Below, piece after piece: positions 31,891-43,200 of a stretch of 64,000 nucleotides of DNA. Every line of letters starts with the position of its first letter. Position 1 is the first letter of the stretch. Origin of the DNA: Naematelia aurantialba (Eukaryota; Basidiomycota; Tremellomycetes; Tremellales; Naemateliaceae); contig JAKFAO010000002.1 of the NCBI GenBank assembly GCA_021527695.1, positions 616,001 to 680,000 on the forward strand, in the 5' to 3' direction. Both the position numbers and the translations under genes were made by a program. Below the pieces are notes generated by a model. The model saw only the letters and a program-made list of their open reading frames with translations. It ran no database searches and was not told where the DNA came from.

Positions 31891-32433
31891 GGCGTGACGG
31901 AGCGTGCAGGACAAACGCTGCGGTGTATAGATACAGCAATGCGCACAAAGACTGTACAGCGTAACAAGTCGTTCACCTGTGGTTGCGGGAATCTCCTTCG
32001 TGGCGGCGGCTGTCTCTAGGCAGTATGGTTACTCTGCAAGTTACACTTTGAGGGTGTACGAGCAGCACGGCGAGAGGCGTGTAGGCAACCGAGGAGAGTA
32101 CAACGAGCTACATGTTGGGTGCATGCATAGTGAAGCATGAGAGATGCACTGATATCTACCATCGTGCAATGGCGGAGGTTTTGGTCATGACTGGAGCCAT
32201 AGCCGCCATTGCCTCGCTGCTCTGAATGTCTCCTGGCTGGCTGGTCTGCACCGTTACTCTTAACCTCGCACATGCAGTTCCTATTGATAGCCGAGTGTCA
32301 TGACACTCTAGAACTCGCATAGCCGTTCCTAGTAGAGCCGAGTCGGCATCGTGCTGATCGACAGCGGTCGGTGCTGCGATGGTTCTCGACGGCAGGTCAT
32401 TGCCAGTGTGGTACAGCGAAGCTTCAAGTGCCA
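31891..32433. other. Intergenic, nothing recognised
   Basis: About 540 bp upstream of the small hypothetical gene and downstream of the CFAP20-like gene, both on the minus strand. Open frames here are short and unsupported. Confidence 0.4.
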
Positions 32434-33403
32434 TCAAGGAGGCGCGGTCGCCGCATACAGACCCCACTCGTCCTGCAGAGCTCGGCCCATACCCTCCATA
32501 GTCTTCTGCCCCTCGGCAGTCTGAACCATGAGCTCGAACGCAGCATCCGCAGAAGCACAGCACTCACAGCCCATATCCGCCGCAGCCTGCAGTTTGCATA
32601 CACCCGGAGGTAAGTTATACTCGCAAATCGGCCGGAAGGGAGGTCGACGACCTTGCGCCGCTTGGCGTGTCGCTCGTCCTCCCCGCCGTCAAACCCGTCG
32701 GGCGATGGTGCTTGTGCTGGAAGGCTCTGGAAGAGCGGTAGCAGGGTGTTCAGGTCGAGCGAGATCTCGAGCCATGGGGTGAGCGTCGTCGGGGTCTGGG
32801 CAGGAAGAGCGAGGGGGAGGTGCACGAGCGGTGGTGACCTGGATGCATGTAATCGAGGCGTTTGCTGTGTGCGTTAGTCATGTTCATGATCGCCGCAACG
32901 TCGATGCCCTACTTGGAAGCTTGAGCACCTGACGACCCCCTCTCGGCCCCTAGCATCTACGATCCCCACCTCGAAACTCATCTCCCGCCTTCCCAGCCGC
33001 TTGACCTGCAAGTGAAGATGACTGAGCTCGATGCCCAGCGGCTTCATATTTGCGGTTCCCAGCGGTCGTCTCTCCTGCTTCCAAGGCGTTACGGAGGCCT
33101 TCGAACATCCAGCCTGGATGTACGTCGAGCGTATATCAGGGGACTGGACATGGATGACCTGATGTAGAATATCGCCACGCTCATGGTGCCTCGGTACGAG
33201 TGCTGGATCCGTAGACGTGTCCTCTACAGCTCGGATGACCGAGCCTTCCCTACTGGAATCGACATGTCGTTGGAACAGGGACGAAAGGGGAGGACGCGAG
33301 GTCGAGGAGAGAAGAGTCAGCAGCGGTGGCTGGGGAGTCAGTAACGTGCTTGACGAGCTGCAGAGCGGTGACCTACCTGGATACTGCCTGATAAGAGAGA
33401 CAT
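32434..33403 (-). CDS. CFAP20-domain (DUF667) protein
   Basis: Four exons: 33403-33377, 33329-32913, 32864-32568 and 32520-32434, giving 275 residues with every junction in phase 0. The order of motifs follows CFAP20 end to end: MSLLSGSIQPPLLTLLSSTS (family FQSGFLSILYSIGS), ILHQVIHVQSPDIRSTYIQA, KPLGIELSHLHLQVKRLGRR, EMSFEVGIVDARGREGVVRC, SSFQQTPRLHASRSPPLVHL, LTPWLEISLDLNTLLP, and finally SITYLRVYANCRLRRIW (family IETLRVQIHANCRIRRV). Insertions relative to CFAP20 are a linker near residue 70 and an Asp/Lys-rich loop with a KRRK cluster. CFAP20 is a ciliary doublet inner-junction protein with reported non-ciliary nuclear roles elsewhere. The KRRK could be a nuclear signal (inference). The gene diverges from TEL2 across 200 bp. 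Confidence 0.85.
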
Positions 33404-33603
33404 TGGTCTCGGTGTCCGAAGTGCAAGAGTGCAAGAGTGCAAGGACAGAGTATATATGTATAGACGACGAGCAACTAGGTGAACATCCTCCACTTTGCTC
33501 GTCCACTCGACGTCTTCTTCCTTTCTCCTCCTTGTCTTGGCTGGCAGACTTTCCAACGATGTTACTCGGATAACACCACAGTCTCTCAACGGTGACGGCG
33601 ACG
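33404..33603. promoter_or_regulatory. 200-bp bidirectional promoter, CFAP20-like / TEL2
   Basis: Very short divergent spacer. It contains AGTATATATGTATA at about 33447-33462, a TATA-like element usable on either strand, about 50 bp upstream of the CFAP20-like start and about 145 bp upstream of TEL2. Confidence 0.5.
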
Positions 33604-36600
33604 ATGGCTGAAGATGCAGCGGAAGCCTTACGGGCACTCAGAGACATCCTCAGAGCACCGATCCCAGACGTCGACACATTCGCCTTTCACCTCACTTCGA
33701 CGCTCGACGCTCTCTACCTTGGACCAGCTTGTGTGCCGCCAGCCCAAATCCCCAATACCATCTTACGATCGATCTCGAAGCTTCTCCCCTCGATCCAAGG
33801 ACAGCTCTTGACTACCGCCGTCGCCAACTTTCTGCATCTCCTGGACGAGCGGCAGACCCAACTGCTGCAATCGTTCTTTGCTCCTCTTGGACAAGAGGTC
33901 GAAACGGTACCTATCCGCCGAGCAGTAGCGCTGGTATCTTACCTCACTCTCCCATCCCTTCTCACCATCTCGTCTTCTAGCCCCACCTCCCAGGCTCCTA
34001 CGCTGCCCCCCGTCGCGCGGGCCTTCACGTTGCAGATACTCGGTGACCTTGTGAAGAAGTACAGCATCGACTCTGTCTACTGGTCGATCTTTGCTAAGAG
34101 CTCGAGGAGTAAGGATCAAGCAGTCAAATCCTTGCAATGGGAAGATGCGGTCAAATCGCTCGTGTCGCTGCCTGGCAAGGTGGCTAACGCGGCTGGGCGA
34201 TGGAAGGAGCAAGGCTGGAGCGAGGATGTTCCAGCTGTTCTCGTCCCAAGGCGAGCTCCATCACGCAGTGCCATATTCTTCTCGCTGACGTGAACAACAG
34301 GCCTTACTTTGATCGCTTGACGCGAAACCTTGAAGCGTTAATGTACGAGATCTCGCAAAGTGCTCCTCGTGCGTCTGCTGCTTGCTTTGGTGCCGGACTT
34401 ACGTTTAGTAGACGACCTCGACCCGATCCGCCAGATTCTTCAGCGACTCGCCTCACTGGGCCTACTCAGAAATCCTACTGCTGAGGCAGATCCAGCGCCG
34501 AATCTTCTCACATCCATGCTGCCTCCTATACTTGCACATCTGCACCCTGCTTCGACATCGCCACTCCCGCCATATCCTGTCGCTTTCCTCCCGGAGCTGT
34601 TTCTGGGCTTGCCCACTTCGACTCTGTCCAGCACGGTTGACTCGTTACTACTGCACCTTGCCTTCAGGTTGGTTGACAAGACAGACGAACCCCTACAACC
34701 GGGTAAGACGGATGAGCGTGTCAAGCGGGCCACAGAGGCTTTTATCGATATAATCGGGCTCCCGCGCGTTGGTGGAGAGGCCTGGGAGGCCATCACCACT
34801 AGCATATCAAAGCGACGAATGGAAATTCCAATGGGGACTGTGCTTCATGCGCGGAATAGGGTTGTCACTGCATGGGTCGCTCGTGGAGGAGAAGCAGGTG
34901 AGCTCCCGTTTGATCTTGCTGATTCCAGCTTGGAAAGCATTCATCGATCTCCTCATGCGACAGTGGACTGATGCAAAGTACATCAAGTTTGCCCTCTATG
35001 CACAGCAGCTTTGTAAGTGTCTTGTTTGTGCAGTATGTTTCTGACAACGCAGGCTTGACACATCTACTGGTCCTTGCATTGGCGCTCTTGCCCGCAAACC
35101 ATCCGCATCTCGTCTACGCCTCGCGCCAGTCCCACTTCCTCACGGCAATGCACTCGTATCTCGCCCATCCTGACCCGAAAGTTCGGCGACTGGGAATGCT
35201 CGTTGCCGAGCTCGTCAGCGAGTTGACCATCGAGGAGACCGGCGAGGCGATGGAATACGATCCGCAAGATGAGATTGATGAGTTGAAGGCGGGATTGGAT
35301 ATGGATGATACTAGTCAGCCGCAAGACAAGAAACCCCGGATACGTGGTGCCAAGCGATTACGTTTCGCTGGTATGTGGGATGGGCAAGGAGAAGGGAAGG
35401 AGGAAGCGAGGTGGCTTAGAATTGCGCTGGGTGTGCGGGATCAAGATGCGGTCCTAGCGGACGACCCAAGTGGCGATAAATGGCTGCTTGGATGGGACCG
35501 CCAGGCGACTCTGACAGTTCCAACCCCCCCAGCAGTCCAAGACGAACGACCTCAAGCTGGCCCATCGAAGCCGCGCGGTCGTACATCCCCGAAACCAGCC
35601 AAGCCGAAACAACGCCCGAAGATAGTAATGCTCGATGACGACCAGCTGGCCGATCCCCTTGAAGGCTACGCGTCTGCCTCGCCATCGTCCTCTCGGTCAC
35701 CGTCGCCGACCCCATCGTACCTGGAAGAAGTGGCGGCAGACCCGAGTCTCGCCCTCGATGCGACACAGCAGAAGAAACTTTCCAAGCCGGTATACATACC
35801 ACAGCTGATTGAGCTGCTCAAGGAGAGGGACAAGCCCGATCATATCGAAATGGGCCTTAGATGGGGAGAACAGCTAGTCAGAGCCAAACGATCGTTCGGG
35901 ACAGAGCTGGGTAGGTTCGAGATGGAGGTCCCTGCTGACTTGCCTCAGTTGAATACGCGCCGTCTCTGGCAACGATGGTCATTGCGCTCAACGACTCGTT
36001 CAATATTGGCAGTTTCGACGAGAAGCGGCAGAGTCTGTTGAATGCACTTGTGGCTTGCTCGCCCCGTAACACCGCTCCGTGAGTAGGAGGCGGAATCTCG
36101 CTGATGATCAGATACCTGGCCGAGCAGTATTTTGAAGGGCAGTTCTCGCTGCAGCAGCGTTCTGTCATCCTGACAGCCCTAGCCATGGGTGCTAGAGAGC
36201 TGGCGGGGCTGGCTGTGCCGATAGCGCCTACCGTCAAGCGGATTGACTTTCCCACCAAGACCCTTCCTCCTGCTCTGCACAGGCGTTACGTTGGCGCAGG
36301 TGATGGGGCCCTTGCGATCGACAGAGACAGACCAATCGATCAGATCGAAGAGGCGATTGACGGCGTCAGGAATCTCTTGCTGAGCAAGGGGGCTAAGAAG
36401 GGGGAAGAGGTGGTACCGGAGCTGGCGAGGGGCAAACGCCTGCGCGTGGGACCTACGAAGCGGACGATGATCGGCGAGGTTGGAACGCTTTCAGAACGGC
36501 AAATGGCGAGCTCGTCATCCTCGGCCGCCAACCGGACGCAAGCGCCAGTCGTGCCGTTCAAAGATGTCGCAGCGGATTTCATCATGCCGCTCATCAATCG

Positions 36601-37198
36601 ATTTTGGCAGTTCTTCCAAGACGTTTCGACGCGCGATGCACGGGCGATAGTGTCGGGGCAGAAATACCGCGGTGCCGGGACTGGCATGATCCTTTCGCCA
36701 CTCGCGTTGGAGAAGCTGCTCTCGACTCTGGCGCTGTTGCTCCATGCTGGTCGGCACTCGCCTCTCTTCCTAGCTGTCTTGAGCCCCGAAGCTCTAGAGA
36801 TAGCAGTCACGATTGGGTCGCGGCACATGGCTCGACCTGACGACCTTGCATCCACGGCGGCGGGTGGGAGCGGGGCTGGCGGGGCTGGGGCGGGGATTGG
36901 AGCAGGGTCCAACAGAGAAGCACAGGTGGTCGGCGCAGCGCTGGAGCTTGCGCTAGTGTGCCTCGATGGGGCTGTGGAGTCAGACGGGGGAAGGACGCTG
37001 GCCATGGACAAGTCGCAGCTGGTGCTGGGGGTCGGCGAGTGGGCGCAGGGGGTGTTCGAGGTGGAGAGTCGCGGGGGCGAGGTCGCGGGAGGACAGGGAG
37101 GGATGCGCGAGGGACGTATCCGCGCGGCGTCGGCGGGGGTGGTGGTGAAAGTCGCGGAGATTGGAGAGCGGTGGTCGGCGCTGGGTCTGCTGCGATGA
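33604..37198 (+). CDS. TEL2: TEL2, telomere-length/PIKK-maturation factor (TTT complex)
   Basis: Seven exons: 33604-34250, 34301-34368, 34409-34897, 34929-35012, 35053-35910, 35949-36078 and 36112-37198, giving 1120 residues in frame. It is an alpha-helical repeat protein with the conserved Tel2 region after about residue 640: YIPQLIELLKERDKPDHIEM, ATMVIALNDSFNIGSFDEKR, NALVACSPRNTAPYLAEQYF, FSLQQRSVILTALAMGAREL. The middle has an acidic/Ser linker (residues ~530-620). Tel2 with Tti1 and Tti2 stabilises newly made PIKK kinases (TOR, ATM, ATR) with Hsp90. Intron 1 uses a GC donor (AG|GCGAGC). The C-terminal ~130 residues contain Gly-rich inserts not typical of the core. Confidence 0.88.
34251..34300 (+). 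other. GC-AG intron in TEL2
   Basis: The donor reads AAG|GCGAGC and the acceptor AACAG; the 50-bp intron joins VPAVLVPR to PYFDRLTRNL in phase. Confidence 0.65.
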
Positions 37199-37527
37199 CG
37201 TTCGTCGTTCGTATCGCACAGCCGTGTTGCGTATTAGTGTCATCGGTACAGGAGGGTCATACCACGCATGCATTGCTACCTACTGTCTGTGCCTACCTAC
37301 CCAACGTCTGTTTGGCTGTTCTCTAATATTCATGGCACTTTTTGAAAGGTCGACCACTTACACTGATCCTGGAGGTGACGAGCTGGAGGTATACAATATA
37401 CAGTACGGGACGCAGTATCAAGTACCTGATACCGTGTATCATATCCGGGATACAGTATACAGTATACCGGATAGAGTAGACAGCATACCGCACACAGGTA
37501 CCAGCCGAGGATACGATACCCTCTCGG
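37199..37527. other. Convergent intergenic region with palindrome
   Basis: About 330 bp between the TEL2 stop and the stop of the minus-strand membrane protein. It is unusually rich in GTATAC/GATAC motifs and holds an inverted repeat (37442-37473). No gene. Confidence 0.5.
37442..37473. terminator. Inverted repeat between convergent genes
   Basis: TATCCGG ... CCGGATA form a 7-bp perfect stem around an 18-base GATACAGTATAC-type core that can pair a few further bases. Its position between two 3' ends suggests a 3'-end or cruciform element; function is inference only. Confidence 0.4.
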
Positions 37528-39591
37528 CTAGCGAGGCAGCGGCCGGCCCATGACGACTCTCTTACCATTCCGCACGACCTCCCTCCCGCCCTGCCGCACC
37601 CTGCGCGCCGACGCCTGTGCCGCGCCAACAGCACCCGCGACGGACGATTTCGCGTCGGAGAGGGTAGCTGTGAACTGCCCCGGGTCGGCGCGGTACATCA
37701 GCCGCGCGACGAGCCACGTCAGCCCGAGGGCGTATATTCCCCAGATCCTGAGGTGTCAGCGAGCAGCGCTGTATAGAGGAGCAAAAAGTGAGATCGAGGA
37801 GGAATGCTTCATTCTGTTCCTTCTGTTCCAGGCTATGCCCGGGGCCTTCCCGTAAGAGGGTGCAGCGGTGAGAGCAGGAAGACGGTACGGTACGATGGGA
37901 TAACAGGGTGGTTCGACAATGACAAGGATAGGAGAGGAGCACAGTCGAGAAGCACGGCAAGGCCCAGCCGGAATGACTATGTACAAACACCACAACTCAC
38001 AACGTCCCACCAACCTCCTCGTCGACGGCGGCATCGTCGATCCACGCCAGGACGACCGCGCCATCTGCCCCGGCGAACACGAGCGTGCAGAACACTGTCC
38101 AGTCGAATTGGTCTTTTGCCACTTGCCCCGCCTTCCACCGGGCATCCCTTCGCTTTCCCCTTCCCTTCCTCCTTCCCATTTGTCCTACTCTGTCGCTATC
38201 GCTGTCGTCATCGTCGCCGTCGCTGCCATCGTCGTCAGAGTCGACGTCGTAGTCGGAGTCCGAGTCGGCGCCACGACGCGCTTCGGGGTCACAACACGCC
38301 GAGAAGCAGGAGCAGTTTTGGCGGAGCGTCGCTGGGGAGCAGCAGGTGTCGCGGTAGTAGAATCGCAGGAAGATGGACAGCTGCATCACGAGGGAGATGA
38401 GACCGCCTGTGGCGTCAGCGGCTGCCGGACAGTGTTGGTTGATTTTACCAGCAAGCAGGGTTCAGTGGCGTCGTGTAAATTCCATTATTTTGCTAGAGGG
38501 GGAGCAGGGGGACAAGCGGGACAAGCGGGACGTAGATGGTAGGGAGGAGATCCGACAAAGAGACCGGTGCTCCGGTGCTCGCAACTCACCTAGGGCGAGG
38601 AGCAGGAGCAGGATCGACAGCAGCATAGTCCCCGGCCACAGGCTAGAGGAGAATACCGACGAAGTGGACGAGTCCAGTCGGTACAGAGGCCTGGTGGTGC
38701 ACCCCTCGCTACCGCGTGTCAGCCCTCGCACCCACTTCCATGACTGTACCGCCTGCCGATCCAGCAACAGCAACGATTTTTTTTTTCACGCCAGAGAACC
38801 CAGAGCACTCACGCGTCCTGGCCACTGCAGTACCCCAGCCCGCCAAGCTGGACCCCACCGGCACTCGCTACGTATATCCCGGTGATGGGCCCACTCGTCC
38901 CCACCACCAACATGACTGCACACAGTCCGCAGGACACAAAGAAGACCAAGTGGCGGCGCAGCCAGTCCCACCCTCGCCAATGGAGTGTTGTGCTCCAGCA
39001 TCCACACCCACCGCAGCCGCAAGAGCTGCAGGAGGGGTAACATGGTTCTGCAGCTACGTCTGCTGACCGGTTCACCAGTCTTGGGGTGCGGGCGGGTGCG
39101 GATGCATGTGCGCGGCGTGCGACCTGGGCGTGTCCTGGGGTGGCAGTTTGCGTTGCTGCCGTTGTCGTCCCGGTCGTGGTGGTGGTCACTCGTGGTAGTG
39201 CAGTACTGCGTCTCAAGTTGCCACTCGGGTCATGGCGATTACCATCGACAGTGCCATCGCCACCGACCGCCGAGTCCCTCGCGTCCGATTCCGCCCCACC
39301 ACTGCCCGGCGACACGCCCCGCCTCGTCCCGTGCATCCCCCTTCCCTGTCGCTGCAACCCTCGCGGCGGCGGCTCGCCATCGTCCTCGCTCCCCGACGCC
39401 GGCTCGGACACACCACGCGGATCCCGCGCGTATCTTGATTCTGCTCTGGGCGCACCTGCCAGACCCGGGTAGTCTCCGTCGTGTTCCACGGACCTGGACC
39501 GAGGACGACTCGGACCGGACCGCGAAGATAACGCAGATACTGACTGCTGAGACCCACTCGGACCAGGCTCTGAATTTTCTGACCCAGACAT
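37528..39591 (-). CDS. Unknown multi-pass membrane protein with Cys-rich and Asp/Ser-rich segments
   Basis: Four exons: 39591-38813, 38708-38590, 38406-38001 and 37747-37528, giving 507 residues in frame. I recognise no family. Residues 1-185 are a disordered Ser/Arg/Gly/Thr region. A cysteine cluster (CYPSCSSCGCGGCGC) sits just before a membrane segment (HLVFFVSCGLCAVMLVVGTSGPI). Two further hydrophobic stretches (TMLLSILLLLLALGG and LISLVMQLSIFLRF) follow, then a cytosolic-looking loop with a Cys run (CSCFSACC), a DSDSDYDVDSDDDGSDGDDD acidic tract and a basic patch (GRRKGRGKRRDARWK). Two last hydrophobic helices (FDWTVFCTLVFAGADGAVVL and IWGIYALGLTWLVARLM) precede a basic tail. The cysteines suggest palmitoylation or metal binding; both are guesses. 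Confidence 0.7.
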
Positions 39592-40200
39592 CGCTCGTAT
39601 CGCCTGGCCACTCGTGGCGTCCGTGCGCTCGTCCCAGCTGTCGTATGCTTGCTTGTGGTACGTGGCTGGTGGCCGGCGACTCGTGCGCCGTAACCGTGCT
39701 CCGTGACCGCTCCGTGACTTAGCTTGTAGCGCGTAGCCTGGCAGCGAGGATCGATGCCTGCTTCCTGATTCGTGACTCTAGAATCGCACTGGTACCACGA
39801 CCGGCATGTCACTGGAAATCCAAGACAGACGCAGAGATGCAGTAGCAAGACTTTCAACATCACCTATCAGTGCAGACTGCATGCGTCTTCGCCATCGATG
39901 AACACCGCCGTCTCAGCCCCGTACGGGATCCTTTCTGCTGTGGCATCGCAAGAAAGGACGCGCACACCGAAACGACCATTGTGTCCACGCCGCCGCCGCC
40001 CAGTCCACGGCCTCCTTTCACGCAATATCAAGCCGACAACTGAGGATGCGTCGCGGCGTCAGGTCTTGCATAGCAATACACGCGGTCGTTAGGTGATAAA
40101 CTCTACAATCTCACGAAACCAGACTGATCAGAGAGCAGAGCCGCAGCTCCGCACCTGAGGATCAAGCAGCTCGAGTCTAACAACAATCTCAATGAACACC
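39592..40200. other. Intergenic, nothing recognised
   Basis: About 610 bp between two minus-strand genes: the promoter of the membrane-protein gene and the 3' flank of the NAD kinase gene. Small open frames on the + strand (about 39772-40092) lack any recognisable content. Confidence 0.4.
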
Positions 40201-43200
40201 CTAGCAGTCGGACGCGTCGCTGATGTCCGAGTCGTCCTGCGCATACGTCAACACTCCATCACGGTCGAGCATCATTCCGACGCAACGCCAGAGTCCGCCC
40301 CGAGGTAACGAGCGAGCGCAACTTACATGCCCGAAGAACGCAAACGCTTTACACTTTTCCTTCTTCTTCTCCCTCTCCTTGCCGGCCCCTGCCCTCCTGT
40401 CTAGGTCCGACTCGTGTCGTTGCCTCGCCCGCGGGCCCGGCTTGGGCGTCTTTTGGTCTTCCAGCGGACTCGGCAACGACGACCGCCCCGGCGGAATCAG
40501 GTGCCCCGAGCTCCCACTGCCCATGTCGACGCGGAACGCACTCCCGTCGGCATGGATATCGTCCCTCTGCCCCTGCTCGTTCTCTCTCTCCTTGATTTCC
40601 GCCATTTCTCTCAGCTCAGCCTTGGCTAAGGCTTCCACCAAGTGTCGCTCGGACACAGGAGGCGGCGCACCAGCGTAGGGAACTGCAAAGCGGTCGGGAG
40701 TGTCCACGCCGTCCTTGTGTCGAGCCGTGAAAGATTGCAGGCGGTCATGCACGGGCGGGTTGTTCGTCCTGAATTCCGGGGACGGTGGAGTCGTGGCCTC
40801 GCCGCCGCTTTTGCTGTGCGCACGTTAGCCAAGCTCCGACAGCGATACGCGAGCAACATAAAACGCAGCGACACTTACTCATCGATATCGAAATCCTCTT
40901 CTTCCTCATCCTCATCCTCCTCTTCCTCGTCGTCATCATCCTCCTCATCATTGTTTCCACTCTCTCCATCCTTGCCCCCGGCAGCAGCAGTAGCGGCAGG
41001 GCCCCGACCCTCATCCTCATCCTTCTCTTCGACGTGATTCCCGAGCTTCATATTCTCCCCAGCACGCCTTCTTGTATCTTCAAACGTCTCCCGCTTGTGC
41101 CCAGATTTCATCTTTCCCGCACTCGACTTGGCGACCGGCTCATTGTCTTCTTCGACAACGACGAATGACTTTTGCTTTTCCCGCTCGTTCCATCGCAGTG
41201 TACGCGAGATCGAGGAGAACCAATCGGGCGAGGCTTTATCTCGGCAAACAGTCGGGAACGGATATTTGGATGCAGTAACTTTTATGTGATCTCCCTCTGA
41301 AGCAGAGTCAGCGGGGAACCGAGGAACATCAAAGGATAGCGAGGGCAGCGCAGGATAGCGTGGAACAGCAAAGTATAGCGAGGAACAGCACAGACAGCAA
41401 CGGCACAGACAGCGATGGTACAGGACCACGAGGACTTGCGAGAGCAGATGACTCACGCTTCAGTTCCACTCGACCCCGCCCATCAAAGCTCGCCCAAGCG
41501 GTACTGCGGGAATTGTATGGCACGCAGATGCGCAACTCTATACTATCCGGAAGGAGCATGGGCCGGAACGACAATGTATGGGGACAGATTGGCGTAATGA
41601 GCAGCGCAGGGATCTGCGGATGGACCAACGATCCGCCAGCCGACAGCGAATATGCAGTCGACCCGGTCGGCGTAGACACCGTCAGACCGTCTGCCTGAAC
41701 TGTGGTCAAATGATACTCGTCGCCTAATAAATCAGCTACCAGCTCTGCAGACCTTAAACCCGAATATGAGACAGCACTCACCGAACAACTCGAGCAGGCT
41801 GACAAATGGGCTGGGGCCCCTATCCACGACGAGATCATTGAGGACCTCGAATTGCTCCACTGGCCGAGTGGTGAAACACATAATCTCCTTGTCCTTTCCG
41901 TCGATATTGCTCTCTCCACCCTTACTGCCCGCACCCTCCAGGGCCTCCCATCCCCCCGTCTCTACCTGAGACATCAGGATCTCCCCGCCGGCCTTTTTGA
42001 TAGCTTTGCGCTTCTTGCCTCCCTTGGCAGCTGCACGCGCCGCCTCCTCGGGCGCAATGGCGCGGTACACTGTACAAGTGAAGCGCATTCGCAGGTTGAC
42101 TCGAATTCCATCGTCAATGACGCGATCCATGGTCTCTCGGTACCCGGCAAAGTCAAAGTTGGTCAAGAAACCCAGCGAGCCGAGCGCAAAGGGCAGCACT
42201 GGTGGAACGATTCGCTGGCTGATCTCGTCAGCCACGTCAGCAAGGGTCACTCACAATAACCACGACGTGAACAGGACGGTGCCGTCACCACCGAGCTAAG
42301 CTCGTGTCAGCAGTCGCCAATGTCAGTAGTGCATGTTACGCACAGTCACCACAAAGTCGAAGAGGTGTGGCGAGTTGGAGCACATTTCGCTCGTCCAATA
42401 TCTCAATTGCCCCTCATCCTTGCTATTTCGTCGACTGCTGTCGCCTATACTGACGGTACTGGAGAACGCTGAAAGCTGATTGAGCGACCCAGAGCTGGAG
42501 GACCCCCGTCTTCCGACAGGCTGGAAGAGCTGTGGATAGTCGCGTTGCAGGCGTTCAGCATCGAAGCGCTTGGAAGTGCGAAGTTGAGCGTCGACATAGA
42601 CGACCATGCCTCTGTCGCTTGAGCCGGGGCGGAAAGGGTGGGTAGAATCGGGGGACGATACGGGTTTCTTCTGCATCAGGTAGAGGGCGAGTTCTCGAGT
42701 GAGCTTGATGAGTCGATTATCACGGGCTTTAGTCACAATGAGGACATGCTGGATTCTCGATCGTACGCGTGTCCGACCTGGATGAGTGAGTATGTCTGAG
42801 CCACCGGGGCAGGGACTCAGACTCACCGAGCTCCTTGCTCATCTCTCTCACTCCCTGGGCCGTTTCTGCCAACTGCTTAGTCAAGCTCCCGCCTTCCTCG
42901 TCGTCGTCGTCAACATTGCCGTTGATACTGGATCGATCGCTCTCGTACCCGCTTGTCCATGGCTCCTTGTATGGAGGCGAGATTAATCTAGATGCGCTCG
43001 CGCTGGGAGGGGTAGGCCGCGGCGGGATCTGATTCGGCGGTTTTGCAACGTGGTGTTTATGAGAAGGCGCGAGGCCGTACTGGGCTGCTTTGTGTACGGG
43101 GGGATGGGCGTGGCCGTTTGGCTGATGCGCAGGATGTTGGTGGCCATGTTTCAGCCAGTCCTGAAGCGACCCATGCTGGTCCAGGTGGGAATGGATGAAA

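Noticed and set aside
39772..40092. + strand frame of 106 codons
   Set aside because: No recognisable motif, no supporting promoter, and it sits in the spacer between two minus-strand genes.
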